This document shows positions 8,686 through 17,264 of a stretch of 64,000 bases of DNA, piece by piece. The first letter of the stretch is position 1; each line of letters begins with the position of its first letter. A program made the translations under genes and the position numbers. The notes below the pieces were generated by a model, which saw only the letters and a list, made by a program, of their open reading frames with translations, did no database searches and was not told the origin of the DNA. Source of the DNA: Clostridiales bacterium (GTDB lineage Bacteria > Bacillota > Clostridia > Lachnospirales > JAQSXR01); assembly GCA_029256575.1 (NCBI GenBank), contig JAQSXR010000004.1:66514-130513 (forward strand), in the 5' to 3' direction.

Positions 8686-9849
8686 CTAATTCTTTTTATC
8701 GCTATTTTTCCCATTGTTAGAATTATCTTTACCATTTACTTTATCATCTTTTTTTTCATCTGTAGAATCTTCTTCTGTATCTACATTATCATCATCAACA
8801 TCATTTGATATAGTATCGTCAGCTTCAGTCTTATTCTTAACAGCCTTTTGCGCTTCCTTCGCTGCTTTTTCTGCTTCTTTTGCTACTTTTTCGGCTTCTT
8901 TTGCTGCTTCGTTTGCAGCTTTTTCTGCATCTTTTGCGACTTTTTCTGCATCTTTCGCTGCTTTTTCAGCTGCTTTCACTTTTTCATTTTCCAATTTTTC
9001 CGCTATTTTTTCTAACTCTTTTTGTTGTTCTGCAGTTAAATCTTTATCTATTTCAGCTTCTGTTGTTGTTTTTGTTGCTGTATCTGTCTCAGTTTTCTTT
9101 GCTTCTTCTTTTGCTGCTTTTTTATTTTCTTTTGTAGCTTTCATTATATCTTTAACTGGTTTATTTAACCATTCTTGAATATTTATACTAGATGGATCTA
9201 CTGCACTAGCTTGTAGTTTTTCAACTAAATTAAGTTTACCAGGTGTTACCCCAAGTTCCTTCGCTTGAAGTACACGTTCATTCTCAACTGTAATTGCTTC
9301 AACTTCAACTACATCTTCGTTTTCAATAACTTGTTCCTCAACAGCAGTTTTCAACTCTTCTGCTAGTTCTTCTGCTTTCTCAGTATTGTCTGCTGATGTA
9401 GCAATGATAATACCACCAACGATATCTCCACTAAAATAACCTGCTTCTGAAATTTCATTAACTGTGATTTTAAGGGCATCTTCAATCGATTTATTTGTTA
9501 AGTCATCAAGATTGATTTCTTTTAATAATTCTTCGCCATCATCATTTACTGCTTTAACATTTAACACTCGATCAAATCTATTAACTGAATATTCAATTGA
9601 TGGATTAACATCTAAGCTAACATATGTATACGGAGAAACATATGCCCAAGCTCCTACACCACACACTAATACAAATGCTGCAGCTGAAGAAGCCCACATT
9701 GCTATTTTATTAAATTTATTTGATTTATTATTCTTCATATTTATCACCTGTCCAATCTTATAGTTTTTATTTTTCTCTTTTGTTATGCTTCCATCATCTG
9801 ATAAAGCTGCTACAAATCCATCATTTATTTCTAAGATTACTGCTTTCAT
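8686..9849 (-). CDS. rsgI: Anti-sigma factor RsgI with Lys/Ala-rich heptad-repeat tail
   Basis: 387 residues. RsgI_N domain (1-45, MKAVILEINDGFVAALSDDG) binds SigI. One TM helix spans about 49-70. The extracytoplasmic domain begins YVSLDVNPSIEYSVN, with the Asn82-Pro83 pair reported as the autocleavage site in RsgI proteins, and runs to about 200. After a linker, residues about 250-335 are Ala/Lys/Glu heptads (AEKVAKDAEKAANEAAKEAE), predicted as a long helix or coiled coil. An acidic, Asn-rich tail follows. No carbohydrate-binding module is visible, unlike the polysaccharide-sensing RsgI proteins of cellulosome producers. The ribosome site is GAGGGGATG. Confidence 0.93.
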   Translation of the reverse strand: MKAVILEINDGFVAALSDDGSITKEKNKNYKIGQVINMKNNKSNKFNKIAMWASSAAAFVLVCGVGAWAYVSPYTYVSLDVNPSIEYSVNRFDRVLNVKAVNDDGEELLKEINLDDLTNKSIEDALKITVNEISEAGYFSGDIVGGIIIATSADNTEKAEELAEELKTAVEEQVIENEDVVEVEAITVENERVLQAKELGVTPGKLNLVEKLQASAVDPSSINIQEWLNKPVKDIMKATKENKKAAKEEAKKTETDTATKTTTEAEIDKDLTAEQQKELEKIAEKLENEKVKAAEKAAKDAEKVAKDAEKAANEAAKEAEKVAKEAEKAAKEAQKAVKNKTEADDTISNDVDDDNVDTEEDSTDEKKDDKVNGKDNSNNGKNSDKKN

Positions 9850-9933
9850 TATTACATCCCCTCTCTCTTATGTATCGCATTTTATAAATTATTCTTTTCG
9901 AAAAGTTTTTATTATGTTTTGCTATTATATACT

Positions 9934-9962
9934 TTCGTACTTGTCCTTTAAAATTTTGGGGT
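9934..9962 (-). promoter_or_regulatory. Candidate SigI-type promoter of rsgI
   Basis: On the - strand ACCCCA (-35-like, 9957-9962) is followed after 19 nt by CGAA (9934-9937). SigI promoters are described as ACCCCC and CGAA boxes, so this fits autoregulation of the rsgI-sigI cluster. A TATAAT at 9924-9929 nearby has a poor -35 and is the alternative. Confidence 0.5.
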
Positions 9963-9978
9963 ACCTCCTAACTTTTCT

Positions 9979-10007
9979 TAAAAAAAGAGACACATTAAGT
10001 GTCTCTT
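9979..10007 (-). terminator. Terminator of the 132-residue membrane protein gene
   Basis: 9-bp stem AAGAGACAC/GTGTCTCTT with a 5-nt loop. It starts right at the stop codon and is followed by a T-run on the - strand. Confidence 0.85.
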
Positions 10008-10008
10008 C

Positions 10009-10407
10009 TTACAATCTGTTCCTTTTATCCTTATACTTGATATATAAATATACAAGAAATTCTATAATAAGGCCTGTTACGAATCCAGCTGTTGCCCATA
10101 CAAACAATGACATTAGTCCAGTTAAATCTCCCCATCCACCCATACCATTTATAAACATTCGATACATTTCGAAATATCCAATTGTAATTCCAATAATAAA
10201 TATAGTAAATGCTACCCACATCTTATAATAATATAATCCTGACGAAAGTACCCCGAATATAATTGCTAGTACTAAAAATGCGATAATATTCTCATTCGTT
10301 AAATTATTATTCAGTACATATTTAATACCTACAAGCAATAAAACAAAAGTAATAACTGCAACTAAAAAGCCTATTAATAGAAATCTTTTTTTATTATGTT
10401 TTATCAT
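10009..10407 (-). CDS. Small integral membrane protein, unknown function
   Basis: 132 residues with four predicted TM helices (about 9-28, 40-60, 64-84, 97-120) and basic ends (MIKHNKKR, KYKDKRNRL). I do not recognise a family. It has its own terminator downstream, and another terminator separates it from the upstream FMN lipoprotein gene, so it is probably transcribed alone. Translation looks real: uninterrupted frame, hydrophobic periodicity, and GGTAGGG upstream of the ATG as a weak ribosome site. Confidence 0.75.
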   Translation of the reverse strand: MIKHNKKRFLLIGFLVAVITFVLLLVGIKYVLNNNLTNENIIAFLVLAIIFGVLSSGLYYYKMWVAFTIFIIGITIGYFEMYRMFINGMGGWGDLTGLMSLFVWATAGFVTGLIIEFLVYLYIKYKDKRNRL

Positions 10408-10460
10408 TAATATCCCTACCTTTTATATATTAGTATATACATTAATAATATTTTTAATAA

Positions 10461-10503
10461 AAAAAATAGTTGTTACTTCATTAGAAAGTAACAACTATTT
10501 TTG
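10461..10503 (-). terminator. Terminator of the second FMN lipoprotein gene
   Basis: Stem of about 14 bp (AATAGTTGTTACTT with its complement) and a short loop, followed on the - strand by a long T-rich run. Confidence 0.88.
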
Positions 10504-10523
10504 AATACTTAAATTCTATGTTC

Positions 10524-11045
10524 TTATTTAGCTGCCTTAGCTGCTTCAATAATTGATTGGATATATCCTAATGTATCAGCAAGAGTTGCTCCTGAAACTG
10601 CATCAACCATATCTGCACTTTCTTTGCCTTCGATTGCTTTTTCTAATTCAGCAATTGTTTTTCCAACTGCATATTTTTGAATTGCATCGTAACTGTCTGC
10701 AAGCTTAACTGTTGATCCAGCTTTTGTAGCCATATTGTTACTGTAATATTCATTATTTACTCTTTTAGAAGCTAATTGAGTTTCTGCATCTGCAAATGCT
10801 GCACCAAAATCTGAATCGCTGTTTGGAACACCTACAGTATCAGCTTTAGCCATTACTTGGAATTCATCAATATAAGCGATTGCTATTTTGTCGCCGTCCA
10901 TAACAACTGTTGTTACTGCAAATGATTTTGTTCCATGTGCTGCATATTCAACTTGACCGAATTTTAAATCAGAAGATTTTGACCCACAAGCTGCTAGGGA
11001 TAATACCATTCCCATTACTAATACTACTGATAATAATTTTTTCAT
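10524..11045 (-). CDS. Lipoprotein with FMN-binding-type domain
   Basis: 173 residues. Signal peptide with lipobox LAACG (about 17-21). The mature protein resembles one unit of the flavinylated surface lipoproteins used in extracellular electron transfer (PplA-like). It ends with VDAVSGATLADTLGYI, which contains the D-x2-SGAT flavinylation motif. It lies close to the rsgI/sigI cluster with its own terminator. Ribosome site AAAGGAG. The covalent FMN assignment is inferred from the motif. Confidence 0.8.
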   Translation of the reverse strand: MKKLLSVVLVMGMVLSLAACGSKSSDLKFGQVEYAAHGTKSFAVTTVVMDGDKIAIAYIDEFQVMAKADTVGVPNSDSDFGAAFADAETQLASKRVNNEYYSNNMATKAGSTVKLADSYDAIQKYAVGKTIAELEKAIEGKESADMVDAVSGATLADTLGYIQSIIEAAKAAK

Positions 11046-11180
11046 TTTAGATCTCCTTTAAATTTCAATGTTAGATTGATAAATATTAAACAATGATTTA
11101 CTTCGTAATTATAACATATTGTTAATTTATTTACAATCTTTTTTTTGATAATATTTGTTGAATTTTGCTTATTTATGCCA

Positions 11181-11241
11181 CTTATTAAAGTTGCTTATTA
11201 AGTTTTGCAATTATGTTCGACTTATTAACTATACTTATTAA
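11181..11241. repeat. Four CTTATTAA boxes in two pairs
   Basis: CTTATTAA occurs at 11181, 11194, 11221 and 11234, so within-pair spacing is 13 bp and the pairs are 40 bp apart. It lies in the 354-bp gap between the FMN lipoprotein gene (start 11045) and the small ORF. I see no gene here. The regular spacing suggests a protein-binding array, but AT-rich chance repetition is possible. Confidence 0.35.
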
Positions 11242-11348
11242 ATTCATATAGTTTATTTGGATTATTTGATATAATTGTTTATATTACCATTAATTTCCAT
11301 TATCTTATAATACTCTGTTTTAGTATTGAATTAATTGATATTTAAACA

Positions 11349-11396
11349 ATATCGAGGGTAATATCTTATATTGATATTACCCTCGATCTATTTTTA
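11349..11396. terminator. Terminator-like hairpin after the 56-residue ORF
   Basis: A perfect 15-bp stem, ATCGAGGGTAATATC with its complement, and a 6-nt loop. It begins about 14 nt after the small ORF stop on the - strand. The T-tract is better on the + strand (TATTTTTA) than on the - strand. Confidence 0.7.
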
Positions 11397-11399
11397 CTG

Positions 11400-11570
11400 C
11401 TAGTTTTTACCGTCAAAATTAATTGGTCTTGCTTTTTCATGTCCTGCTTTTGCTTTTCCTTGTATTTCTTTAACTGGAGCTGCATCATTTTTAGGAATAT
11501 GCATTTTATGATTACTTTCTGTTCCATGTGGTTCTTGTGGATCTGGTCGTCTCATCCCTGCTTTAGCCAT
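11400..11570 (-). CDS. Small basic hydrophilic protein (56 residues), conserved-type
   Basis: The sequence begins MAKAGMRRPDPQEPHGTESN and ends RPINFDGKN. AGGAGG lies 9 nt before the ATG, and a 15-bp hairpin follows the stop, so it looks like a complete single-gene unit. It is rich in Lys, His, Pro and Gly and has no TM segment or cysteine. I recall similar MAKAGMRRPD-starting small proteins in other Clostridia but cannot confirm that here. Function unknown. Confidence 0.8.
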   Translation of the reverse strand: MAKAGMRRPDPQEPHGTESNHKMHIPKNDAAPVKEIQGKAKAGHEKARPINFDGKN

Positions 11571-11724
11571 ATTGAAAGCCTCCTTTGATTAATTTATGCT
11601 TACTTAATATGTGTTAATTTTTTAAAAGGTATTCATCTATTAAAGTTAATTAACTGAATAATTTCTTCAATAAATGTTATCCTAAATTAGATAAAGAATA
11701 ATAAAATAATAGGAGGAATAACAA

Positions 11725-12330
11725 TTGGGAAAATTACTATATATAAAGGCGAATGCAAAGCCCGAAGGAACATCTAGAACTTACAAAATTTCTGATAGTT
11801 TTATAGAAGCATACAAGCAAAGTCATCCTGAAGATGAGGTTATAACTCTTGATTTATATAATGAAGGCATAAGGTTTTTGTCTGTTGATGATGTTAATAC
11901 CGTATTCGGACCAAAGACTGATGAAAGTAAGAATCACCCGATTCTAAAATATGCTTTTCAATTTATCGAGGCTGATAAATATGTAATCGCTGAACCAATG
12001 TGGAACTTAAGTGTCCCAGCCATATTAAAGGCTTATATTGACTATATTTGTGTAACTGGGGTCACATTTAAATATACTGAGAACGGTCCAGTCGGTTTGT
12101 GTACGGAAAAAAAAGCAGTTAATATCACTTCTAGAGGTGGTTTATACGCAGAAGCACCATACTCATCATATGAGATGGGCGATCGCTATTTGAGAACAAT
12201 ATTAGGCTTTTTAGGAATTACTGATTTTACAACAATCTCTGCAGAAGAATTGGATGTTATGGGTAAAGATGTAGATACTATTTTAGGTAATTCAATTACC
12301 AAAGCAAAAGAAATAGCGAATAATTTTTAA
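11725..12330 (+). CDS. azoR: FMN-dependent NADH-azoreductase
   Basis: 201 residues, normal for AzoR. It has a flavodoxin-like fold with the N-terminal FMN phosphate loop KANAKPEGTSRTYKIS, the EPMWNLSVPAILKAYIDYI segment and the NITSRGG(L)Y flavin-contact motif. It reduces quinones and azo compounds with NADH in the cytoplasm, and is usually a quinone or electrophile detoxification enzyme. The start codon is TTG, with GGAGG 8 nt upstream; no in-frame ATG fits better. Confidence 0.92.
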   Translation: MGKLLYIKANAKPEGTSRTYKISDSFIEAYKQSHPEDEVITLDLYNEGIRFLSVDDVNTVFGPKTDESKNHPILKYAFQFIEADKYVIAEPMWNLSVPAILKAYIDYICVTGVTFKYTENGPVGLCTEKKAVNITSRGGLYAEAPYSSYEMGDRYLRTILGFLGITDFTTISAEELDVMGKDVDTILGNSITKAKEIANNF

Positions 12331-12332
12331 TT

Positions 12333-12371
12333 AAAAACTGCCGAATAGATATTATCTATCGGCAGTTTTAT
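12333..12371 (+). terminator. Terminator after azoR
   Basis: AAAACTGCCGA stem with an inner TAGAT/TATCTA pairing, closing with TCGGCAGTTTT. It may also serve the converging pgmB gene. Confidence 0.85.
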
Positions 12372-12390
12372 AAAAGGGGGGAGTGGAAGG

Positions 12391-13026
12391 TTATAAGCTT
12401 AATAAGTTTGAAAAACTTTGTAAATTATACGTAGCTAGATTACAATTAACTGCATCACCAATTGCTGCACAGTCCATTCCGCAAGCTAATGCAGCTTCAA
12501 GGCCTGCTTTGGCATCTTCTACGACTAAACAATCTATTGGTTGAAGTGATAATAAATCACTCGCTTTTACAAATACTTCTGGATCAGGTTTTGAATTAGT
12601 TATATTATTTCCATCAGAAATTTCATCAAAGTAACCTTCTAAACCTATTTGTTTCAATATGATTTTTGCATTTTTACTTGAAGATCCAATCGCTAGCTTT
12701 AGACCTTCTGCTCTTAGTTTATCTAGTGTATCTTTTACTTCTTTTGTTAAATCGTCCGTAGACATATTCTTTAATAATTCCTTATAGATTTCGTTTTTTT
12801 CTTCTGAATAAGCAAGCTTTAATTCTTCGGATAACGGTGTTCCTTCATATCTTTCCAAAATTATACCAAGGCTATCCATACGTCCAACACCACGTAGTCT
12901 ATTGTTAATCTCCTCGTCAAAATAAACCCCTAATTTATCTGCAAGTACTTTCCAAGCAAGGTAATGAAATTTATCCGTATGACAGATAACCCCATCTAAA
13001 TCAAAAATAATAGCTTTGTATTTCAT
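12391..13026 (-). CDS. pgmB: Beta-phosphoglucomutase (HAD family)
   Basis: 211 residues. HAD motif I FDLDGVICHT gives nucleophile Asp9 and acid/base Asp11. The cap domain follows. Motif II is IGSSSKNAK, with the lysine motif in SKPDPEVF and motif III in VVEDAKAGLEAA. It converts beta-glucose 1-phosphate to glucose 6-phosphate. It lies 70 nt downstream of the GH65 phosphorylase gene, whose family releases beta-glucose 1-phosphate, so the pair forms one catabolic step. GAAAGGTG lies before the ATG. Confidence 0.95.
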   Translation of the reverse strand: MKYKAIIFDLDGVICHTDKFHYLAWKVLADKLGVYFDEEINNRLRGVGRMDSLGIILERYEGTPLSEELKLAYSEEKNEIYKELLKNMSTDDLTKEVKDTLDKLRAEGLKLAIGSSSKNAKIILKQIGLEGYFDEISDGNNITNSKPDPEVFVKASDLLSLQPIDCLVVEDAKAGLEAALACGMDCAAIGDAVNCNLATYNLQSFSNLLSL

Positions 13027-13096
13027 AATAACACCTTTCTTTCATACCGTGAAAATAGAATCATAATACTTATGCAGTCGCAAATAGTAACTAATT

Positions 13097-15376
13097 TTAC
13101 TTCATGATTGTAATTGTATCTTTGAGTTCATATTCTTTTCCATATACATAAATTTGCTTTTTACTTCCATTTATTAGCGTAAATGTACTTTGATTTTCTT
13201 TAACCTGTACGTTAATTTGGCTACCTTCAAAATTAACTTTGAATCGGTATCCAGTCCATATTTTCGGAAGTGTTGGCGCAAAATATAATCCACTTTCTTT
13301 TAATCGTAATCCAGCAAAGCCGTAAACGATTGCCATATAACTACCACCCATATTAGCTGTGTGAATTCCGTCTTTTGTATTCTTATGCGTATTGAATAGA
13401 TCTAATTTTGCAGAATCTCCAAAATAACCATATGCTTCATCTTCTAAACCTAATTTTGAAGCAACAATACTAAATATACAGGTTGATAAGGATGAGTCAT
13501 GTGTTGTAACTTTTTCATAATATTTAAATGAATTATGAATTGTATCAAGTGACTGTGCATCTTCAAATATAAAATGTGCTAATACGGTATCAGCCTGTTT
13601 GCATACTTGGTGCCTATATAAATAGAGAGGATGATAATGTAATAACAATGGGAATTTATCTTTTGGAGTATTTTCAATATCCCATACTGCTTTTGAAAGG
13701 AAGGAATCGTCTTGAGGATTAATTTTTAACTTATCATCAAATGGTAAATACATAAAATTAGCAGCTCTTTCAAATTCTTTGACTTCATACTCTGTTAGAT
13801 TTATTTTACTCTCTATTGCACATAATTTACCAGTACTTTTTAATAAATAATAAAAATTAGATGCCCATTGTAAGTTATACTGTGCAGAAGCATTTGTATA
13901 GTAATTATTATCCACCATACAAGTATATTCATCTGGTCCCGTAACTTCATTTATCCTAAAACGGCCATTATAAAAGTTTCCTGCATCTATCCATAATCTA
14001 GCTGTTTCAAATATAATTTCTGCACCTTTACTTGCAATAAAATCTATATCCTTAGTAGCCAAGTAGTAACTAATAACGGAATATGCAATATCACCATTAA
14101 TATGATATTGAGCTGATCCTGATGGGAAATATCCAGAACACTCTTTTCCCATAATAGTTCTCCATGGATATAAAGCACCTTTTTTGTGACCCAGTATTTT
14201 CGCATTATCTCTTGCAGCTTCAAGAATTGTATAACGATGTTCGATTAAGTTTTTTGCAACACTCGGATTAGTTAATGTAAAAAACGGTTGTATGTACATT
14301 TCCGTATCCCAAAAGTAGTGTCCTTCATAGCCTTCACCACTAAGACCTTTAGCTGCTATGTTACTGTATTCATCCTTACCTACCGATTGAATCAGCTGAT
14401 ACATATTATAGCTAACTGCAAGGCTTAAATCATCATCTCCATCGATATCTAAAAAGCAATTATCCCAGTACTTATTCAAATATTCTGTTTGATATCCATA
14501 TATTGTAGCAAGTGAAACGGATAATGCCATTTCCATCTCTTTCATTGCATGGCTTTCGCAGTCTTTGTGTCGAATGGAATCACTAAATACTGTATATTTG
14601 GTTAACACAATAGTCTCATTCTTTACTATAGAAGTATCGAATGTACTTGTTGAACTATGTTCCTCTATACTTGTATGCATGCTACATTCTTTTGACAATA
14701 TATTCTTAACACCTGTGCAAACAGATAAGCCAGACCTTGATGTATGAGAAGTAAGATAAGATGCACCCTCTTCTATCTTTGCTACAGTTGGTAGTAAATG
14801 TTTAAAACTTTCCCCTGCTACTCTTGGGTCATTCGGATTACTGTAATTCATGACCTCTCCTATATGTGATGAAACAAAACGTACTTCTCCATCAAAATTC
14901 AGGGCTGTTACTGAGTATTCTATCGTAAAAAGAGACAATTGATAAAAGGATGTCATTCTTTTTATTACTATTTCAACAATCTTTCCATTTGGTGAACGCC
15001 ATACTATTTTTCTACCTGTATATCCATTCGCCATATCTAACCAGCGCTTGCTTTCAAGTGTTGTTCCCTCAAACATGTTGAACTCTTCATCATCAAGTAT
15101 GATTCGAATCGTTTGAGAATCAGCAACATTTAACATAGTTTGCTTTTCTTCTACCAAGCCAAATAATTTTTCTGCTTGTTTCATTTCAGCAAAATCATAA
15201 AATCCATTAATATAGGAGCCCCTTATTGAATCAAATCCTTCAGGATAACCTTCTTCAAAGTTTGACCTTATTCCTATATATCCATTTGCATTATGAAATA
15301 CTGTTTCATTAAGCACTAATTCGTCTTTGTTTGTACTTAAATATTTGATTTCATATATTAGTTGTTTCTCTTTCAT
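13097..15376 (-). CDS. GH65 alpha-glucoside phosphorylase (maltose/nigerose/kojibiose type)
   Basis: 759 residues, the usual GH65 length. The N-terminal beta-sandwich (FHNANGYIGIRSNFEEGYPEG) is followed by the (alpha/alpha)6 barrel with GHYFWDTEMYIQPFF and the catalytic acid in EVTGPDEYT (Glu483). A C-terminal beta domain ends the protein. It is an inverting phosphorylase: alpha-glucobiose plus phosphate gives beta-glucose 1-phosphate and glucose. The disaccharide linkage cannot be read safely from sequence. No signal peptide, so cytoplasmic. AAGGAGAG precedes the ATG. It is downstream of an ABC importer and upstream of pgmB, consistent with uptake, phosphorolysis and isomerisation. Confidence 0.94.
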   Translation of the reverse strand: MKEKQLIYEIKYLSTNKDELVLNETVFHNANGYIGIRSNFEEGYPEGFDSIRGSYINGFYDFAEMKQAEKLFGLVEEKQTMLNVADSQTIRIILDDEEFNMFEGTTLESKRWLDMANGYTGRKIVWRSPNGKIVEIVIKRMTSFYQLSLFTIEYSVTALNFDGEVRFVSSHIGEVMNYSNPNDPRVAGESFKHLLPTVAKIEEGASYLTSHTSRSGLSVCTGVKNILSKECSMHTSIEEHSSTSTFDTSIVKNETIVLTKYTVFSDSIRHKDCESHAMKEMEMALSVSLATIYGYQTEYLNKYWDNCFLDIDGDDDLSLAVSYNMYQLIQSVGKDEYSNIAAKGLSGEGYEGHYFWDTEMYIQPFFTLTNPSVAKNLIEHRYTILEAARDNAKILGHKKGALYPWRTIMGKECSGYFPSGSAQYHINGDIAYSVISYYLATKDIDFIASKGAEIIFETARLWIDAGNFYNGRFRINEVTGPDEYTCMVDNNYYTNASAQYNLQWASNFYYLLKSTGKLCAIESKINLTEYEVKEFERAANFMYLPFDDKLKINPQDDSFLSKAVWDIENTPKDKFPLLLHYHPLYLYRHQVCKQADTVLAHFIFEDAQSLDTIHNSFKYYEKVTTHDSSLSTCIFSIVASKLGLEDEAYGYFGDSAKLDLFNTHKNTKDGIHTANMGGSYMAIVYGFAGLRLKESGLYFAPTLPKIWTGYRFKVNFEGSQINVQVKENQSTFTLINGSKKQIYVYGKEYELKDTITIMK

Positions 15377-15408
15377 AGAGTTCTCTCCTTATCGGCCTAC
15401 CTTATCGG

Positions 15409-16245
15409 CTATTTAACCGCCCCCGCTGCCACGCCCTTGATAATGTATTTTTGAGCACACAAGTAGAAAATAATTACTGGAATAATTGTTAACATTAATC
15501 CTGCCATTGCCATATTCCATTGTATTGTAAATTGTCCAAAGAAGGAAGCTGTTGATAATGGTATTGTACGTAATGCCTTGTCTGAAATTACCATTGATGG
15601 TAATAAATAATCATTCCAGATCCAAATTACATCAAGAATTATTACAGTTGCTGTAACTGGTTTTAGCATTGGAAACACTATTCTCCAAAATACACCAAAC
15701 TTAGTACATCCATCGATCGTTGCTGCTTCTTCTAGTGCGATTGGAATTGATTTAACAAATCCATGATATAAAAATACTGCCATTCCTGCTCCAAACCCAA
15801 CATTCATATAAATCAGCCCACCTAATGTATTTAACATAGGGATATGTAGTGTATCTCTTGCCCAACCCATTACTTGCATTAAAGGCATCATTAAAGTTTG
15901 AAAAGGAATTAGCATCGTTGCTACGAATACCATAAATATAACTTTACTAATTTTATTATCTACTCTTACTAACATCCAAGCTGTCATCGATGCTAATACA
16001 ACAATAATCAATATCGAGATTATTGTTACAATCAATGAATTACTTAATGCCTTTAAAAAATTCATCTTTGTCATCGCTTGAATATAATATTTAAAATCGA
16101 ATTTTTTAGGAAGAGCTACCATACTTTCATAAAGTTCTGCCCGATTCTTAAAAGAATTAACAAACACAATAAAAATAGGGAATAAGTATAATGCACAAAC
16201 TGCAAGAAAAAGTATTTCTCCGACCCATTTTCCCGTTTTTTTCAT
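15409..16245 (-). CDS. Sugar ABC importer permease (MalG/AraQ-like)
   Basis: 278 residues with six predicted TM helices. The EAA loop EEAATIDGCTKFGVFWRIVFPM (about 180-200) contacts the ATPase. It ends KGVAAGAVK, typical of CUT1 permeases. Its start overlaps the upstream permease stop by one base, showing co-translation. Its gene lies directly before the GH65 phosphorylase gene. Confidence 0.93.
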   Translation of the reverse strand: MKKTGKWVGEILFLAVCALYLFPIFIVFVNSFKNRAELYESMVALPKKFDFKYYIQAMTKMNFLKALSNSLIVTIISILIIVVLASMTAWMLVRVDNKISKVIFMVFVATMLIPFQTLMMPLMQVMGWARDTLHIPMLNTLGGLIYMNVGFGAGMAVFLYHGFVKSIPIALEEAATIDGCTKFGVFWRIVFPMLKPVTATVIILDVIWIWNDYLLPSMVISDKALRTIPLSTASFFGQFTIQWNMAMAGLMLTIIPVIIFYLCAQKYIIKGVAAGAVK

Positions 16246-17120
16246 TACATTACCACCTCTTTCTTCTTGGTTATAGAAACTTGAATTAATGTGATTATCG
16301 CTACTACTATAAAGAATACAATCGCTTTTGCTTGACCATATCCATAATTGCTGAGTGAAAAAATCTCGTTATATATATTCATAGCAAACATTTCAGTTGA
16401 TCTTGCTGGTCCTCCAGCTGTTAAAGCTAAGTTAACATCGTAAATCTTGAAACAGTTTGATACTGTCAAAAATAAACAGATTGTAAATGATGGCATAATT
16501 AGCGGGAACTTAATCTTAAGTAATGTTTGCCAAAATCCTGCTCCGTCAACCTTTGCTGCTTCTGTAACTTCTTCTGGTATTCCTTGAATACCTGTAATAT
16601 AAATTATCATTATGTATCCAGCCATCTGCCAAGTTGCTACAATAATAAGTGCTACCAATGCGAATTTTGAATTCAGAAGCCAATTAAAGAACACTCCTGT
16701 AATCCCTGTACTCTCTCCTAAGGATGAGAATACATCTGAAAAAATAAATTTCCATACATATCCTAAGATTAGTCCACCGATTAAATATGGCATAAATAAC
16801 ATTGTTCTTGCTACATTGCGTACCTTTAATTTACTTGTAACAATCAAAGCAAATGCAAGCCCTAATATATTAATTGCTACAATTGCAAATAATGTAAATA
16901 ATATTGTTTTACCTGCAGATGTTAGAAAATTCGCATCCGTAAGTAATTTTGCAAAATTATCAAACCCTATAAAAATTTTCTCATTTAAACGCATACCATC
17001 CCATTCAAAGAAAGAATAACCAATCCCGATTATAAATGGAATAATGACAACTGTTGTAAAAATTAATACAAGAGGTAATACAAATAGTAAATACCATGCT
17101 ATATTTGCCTTCTTCTTCAT
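16245..17120 (-). CDS. Sugar ABC importer permease (MalF/UgpA-like)
   Basis: 291 residues with six TM helices and the EAA-loop motif EEVTEAAKVDGAGFWQTLLK (about 195-215). It forms the inner-membrane pore with the next permease. AGGAGG precedes the ATG. It is separated from the upstream binding-protein gene by an intercistronic hairpin. No ATPase gene is present in the cluster, so a shared MsmX/UgpC-type ATPase encoded elsewhere is likely. Confidence 0.93.
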   Translation of the reverse strand: MKKKANIAWYLLFVLPLVLIFTTVVIIPFIIGIGYSFFEWDGMRLNEKIFIGFDNFAKLLTDANFLTSAGKTILFTLFAIVAINILGLAFALIVTSKLKVRNVARTMLFMPYLIGGLILGYVWKFIFSDVFSSLGESTGITGVFFNWLLNSKFALVALIIVATWQMAGYIMIIYITGIQGIPEEVTEAAKVDGAGFWQTLLKIKFPLIMPSFTICLFLTVSNCFKIYDVNLALTAGGPARSTEMFAMNIYNEIFSLSNYGYGQAKAIVFFIVVAIITLIQVSITKKKEVVM

Positions 17121-17178
17121 TCTAATTCCTCCTATCTTTTACAATTAAATCATTAAAATTAATAATTTAATTAAAGAA

Positions 17179-17219
17179 ATCTAACACCGCTTAAATTCAT
17201 TATTAAGAAGATGTTAGAT
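17179..17219 (-). other. Intercistronic hairpin between binding protein and permease genes
   Basis: ATCTAACA pairs with TGTTAGAT, with an inner CTTAA/TTAAG pair, followed on the - strand by TTCTTTAATT. Such hairpins often act as partial terminators or 3' stabilisers that raise binding protein over permease levels. Confidence 0.6.
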
Positions 17220-17264
17220 CTCTATGTTTGAACTTTATATTTTACTTCGATTTATTTTTATTAA

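Noticed and set aside
8714-9178. Ser/Phe/Ala-rich ORFs antisense to rsgI
   Set aside because: They mirror the Lys/Ala/Glu repeat on the opposite strand and are codon-bias shadows.
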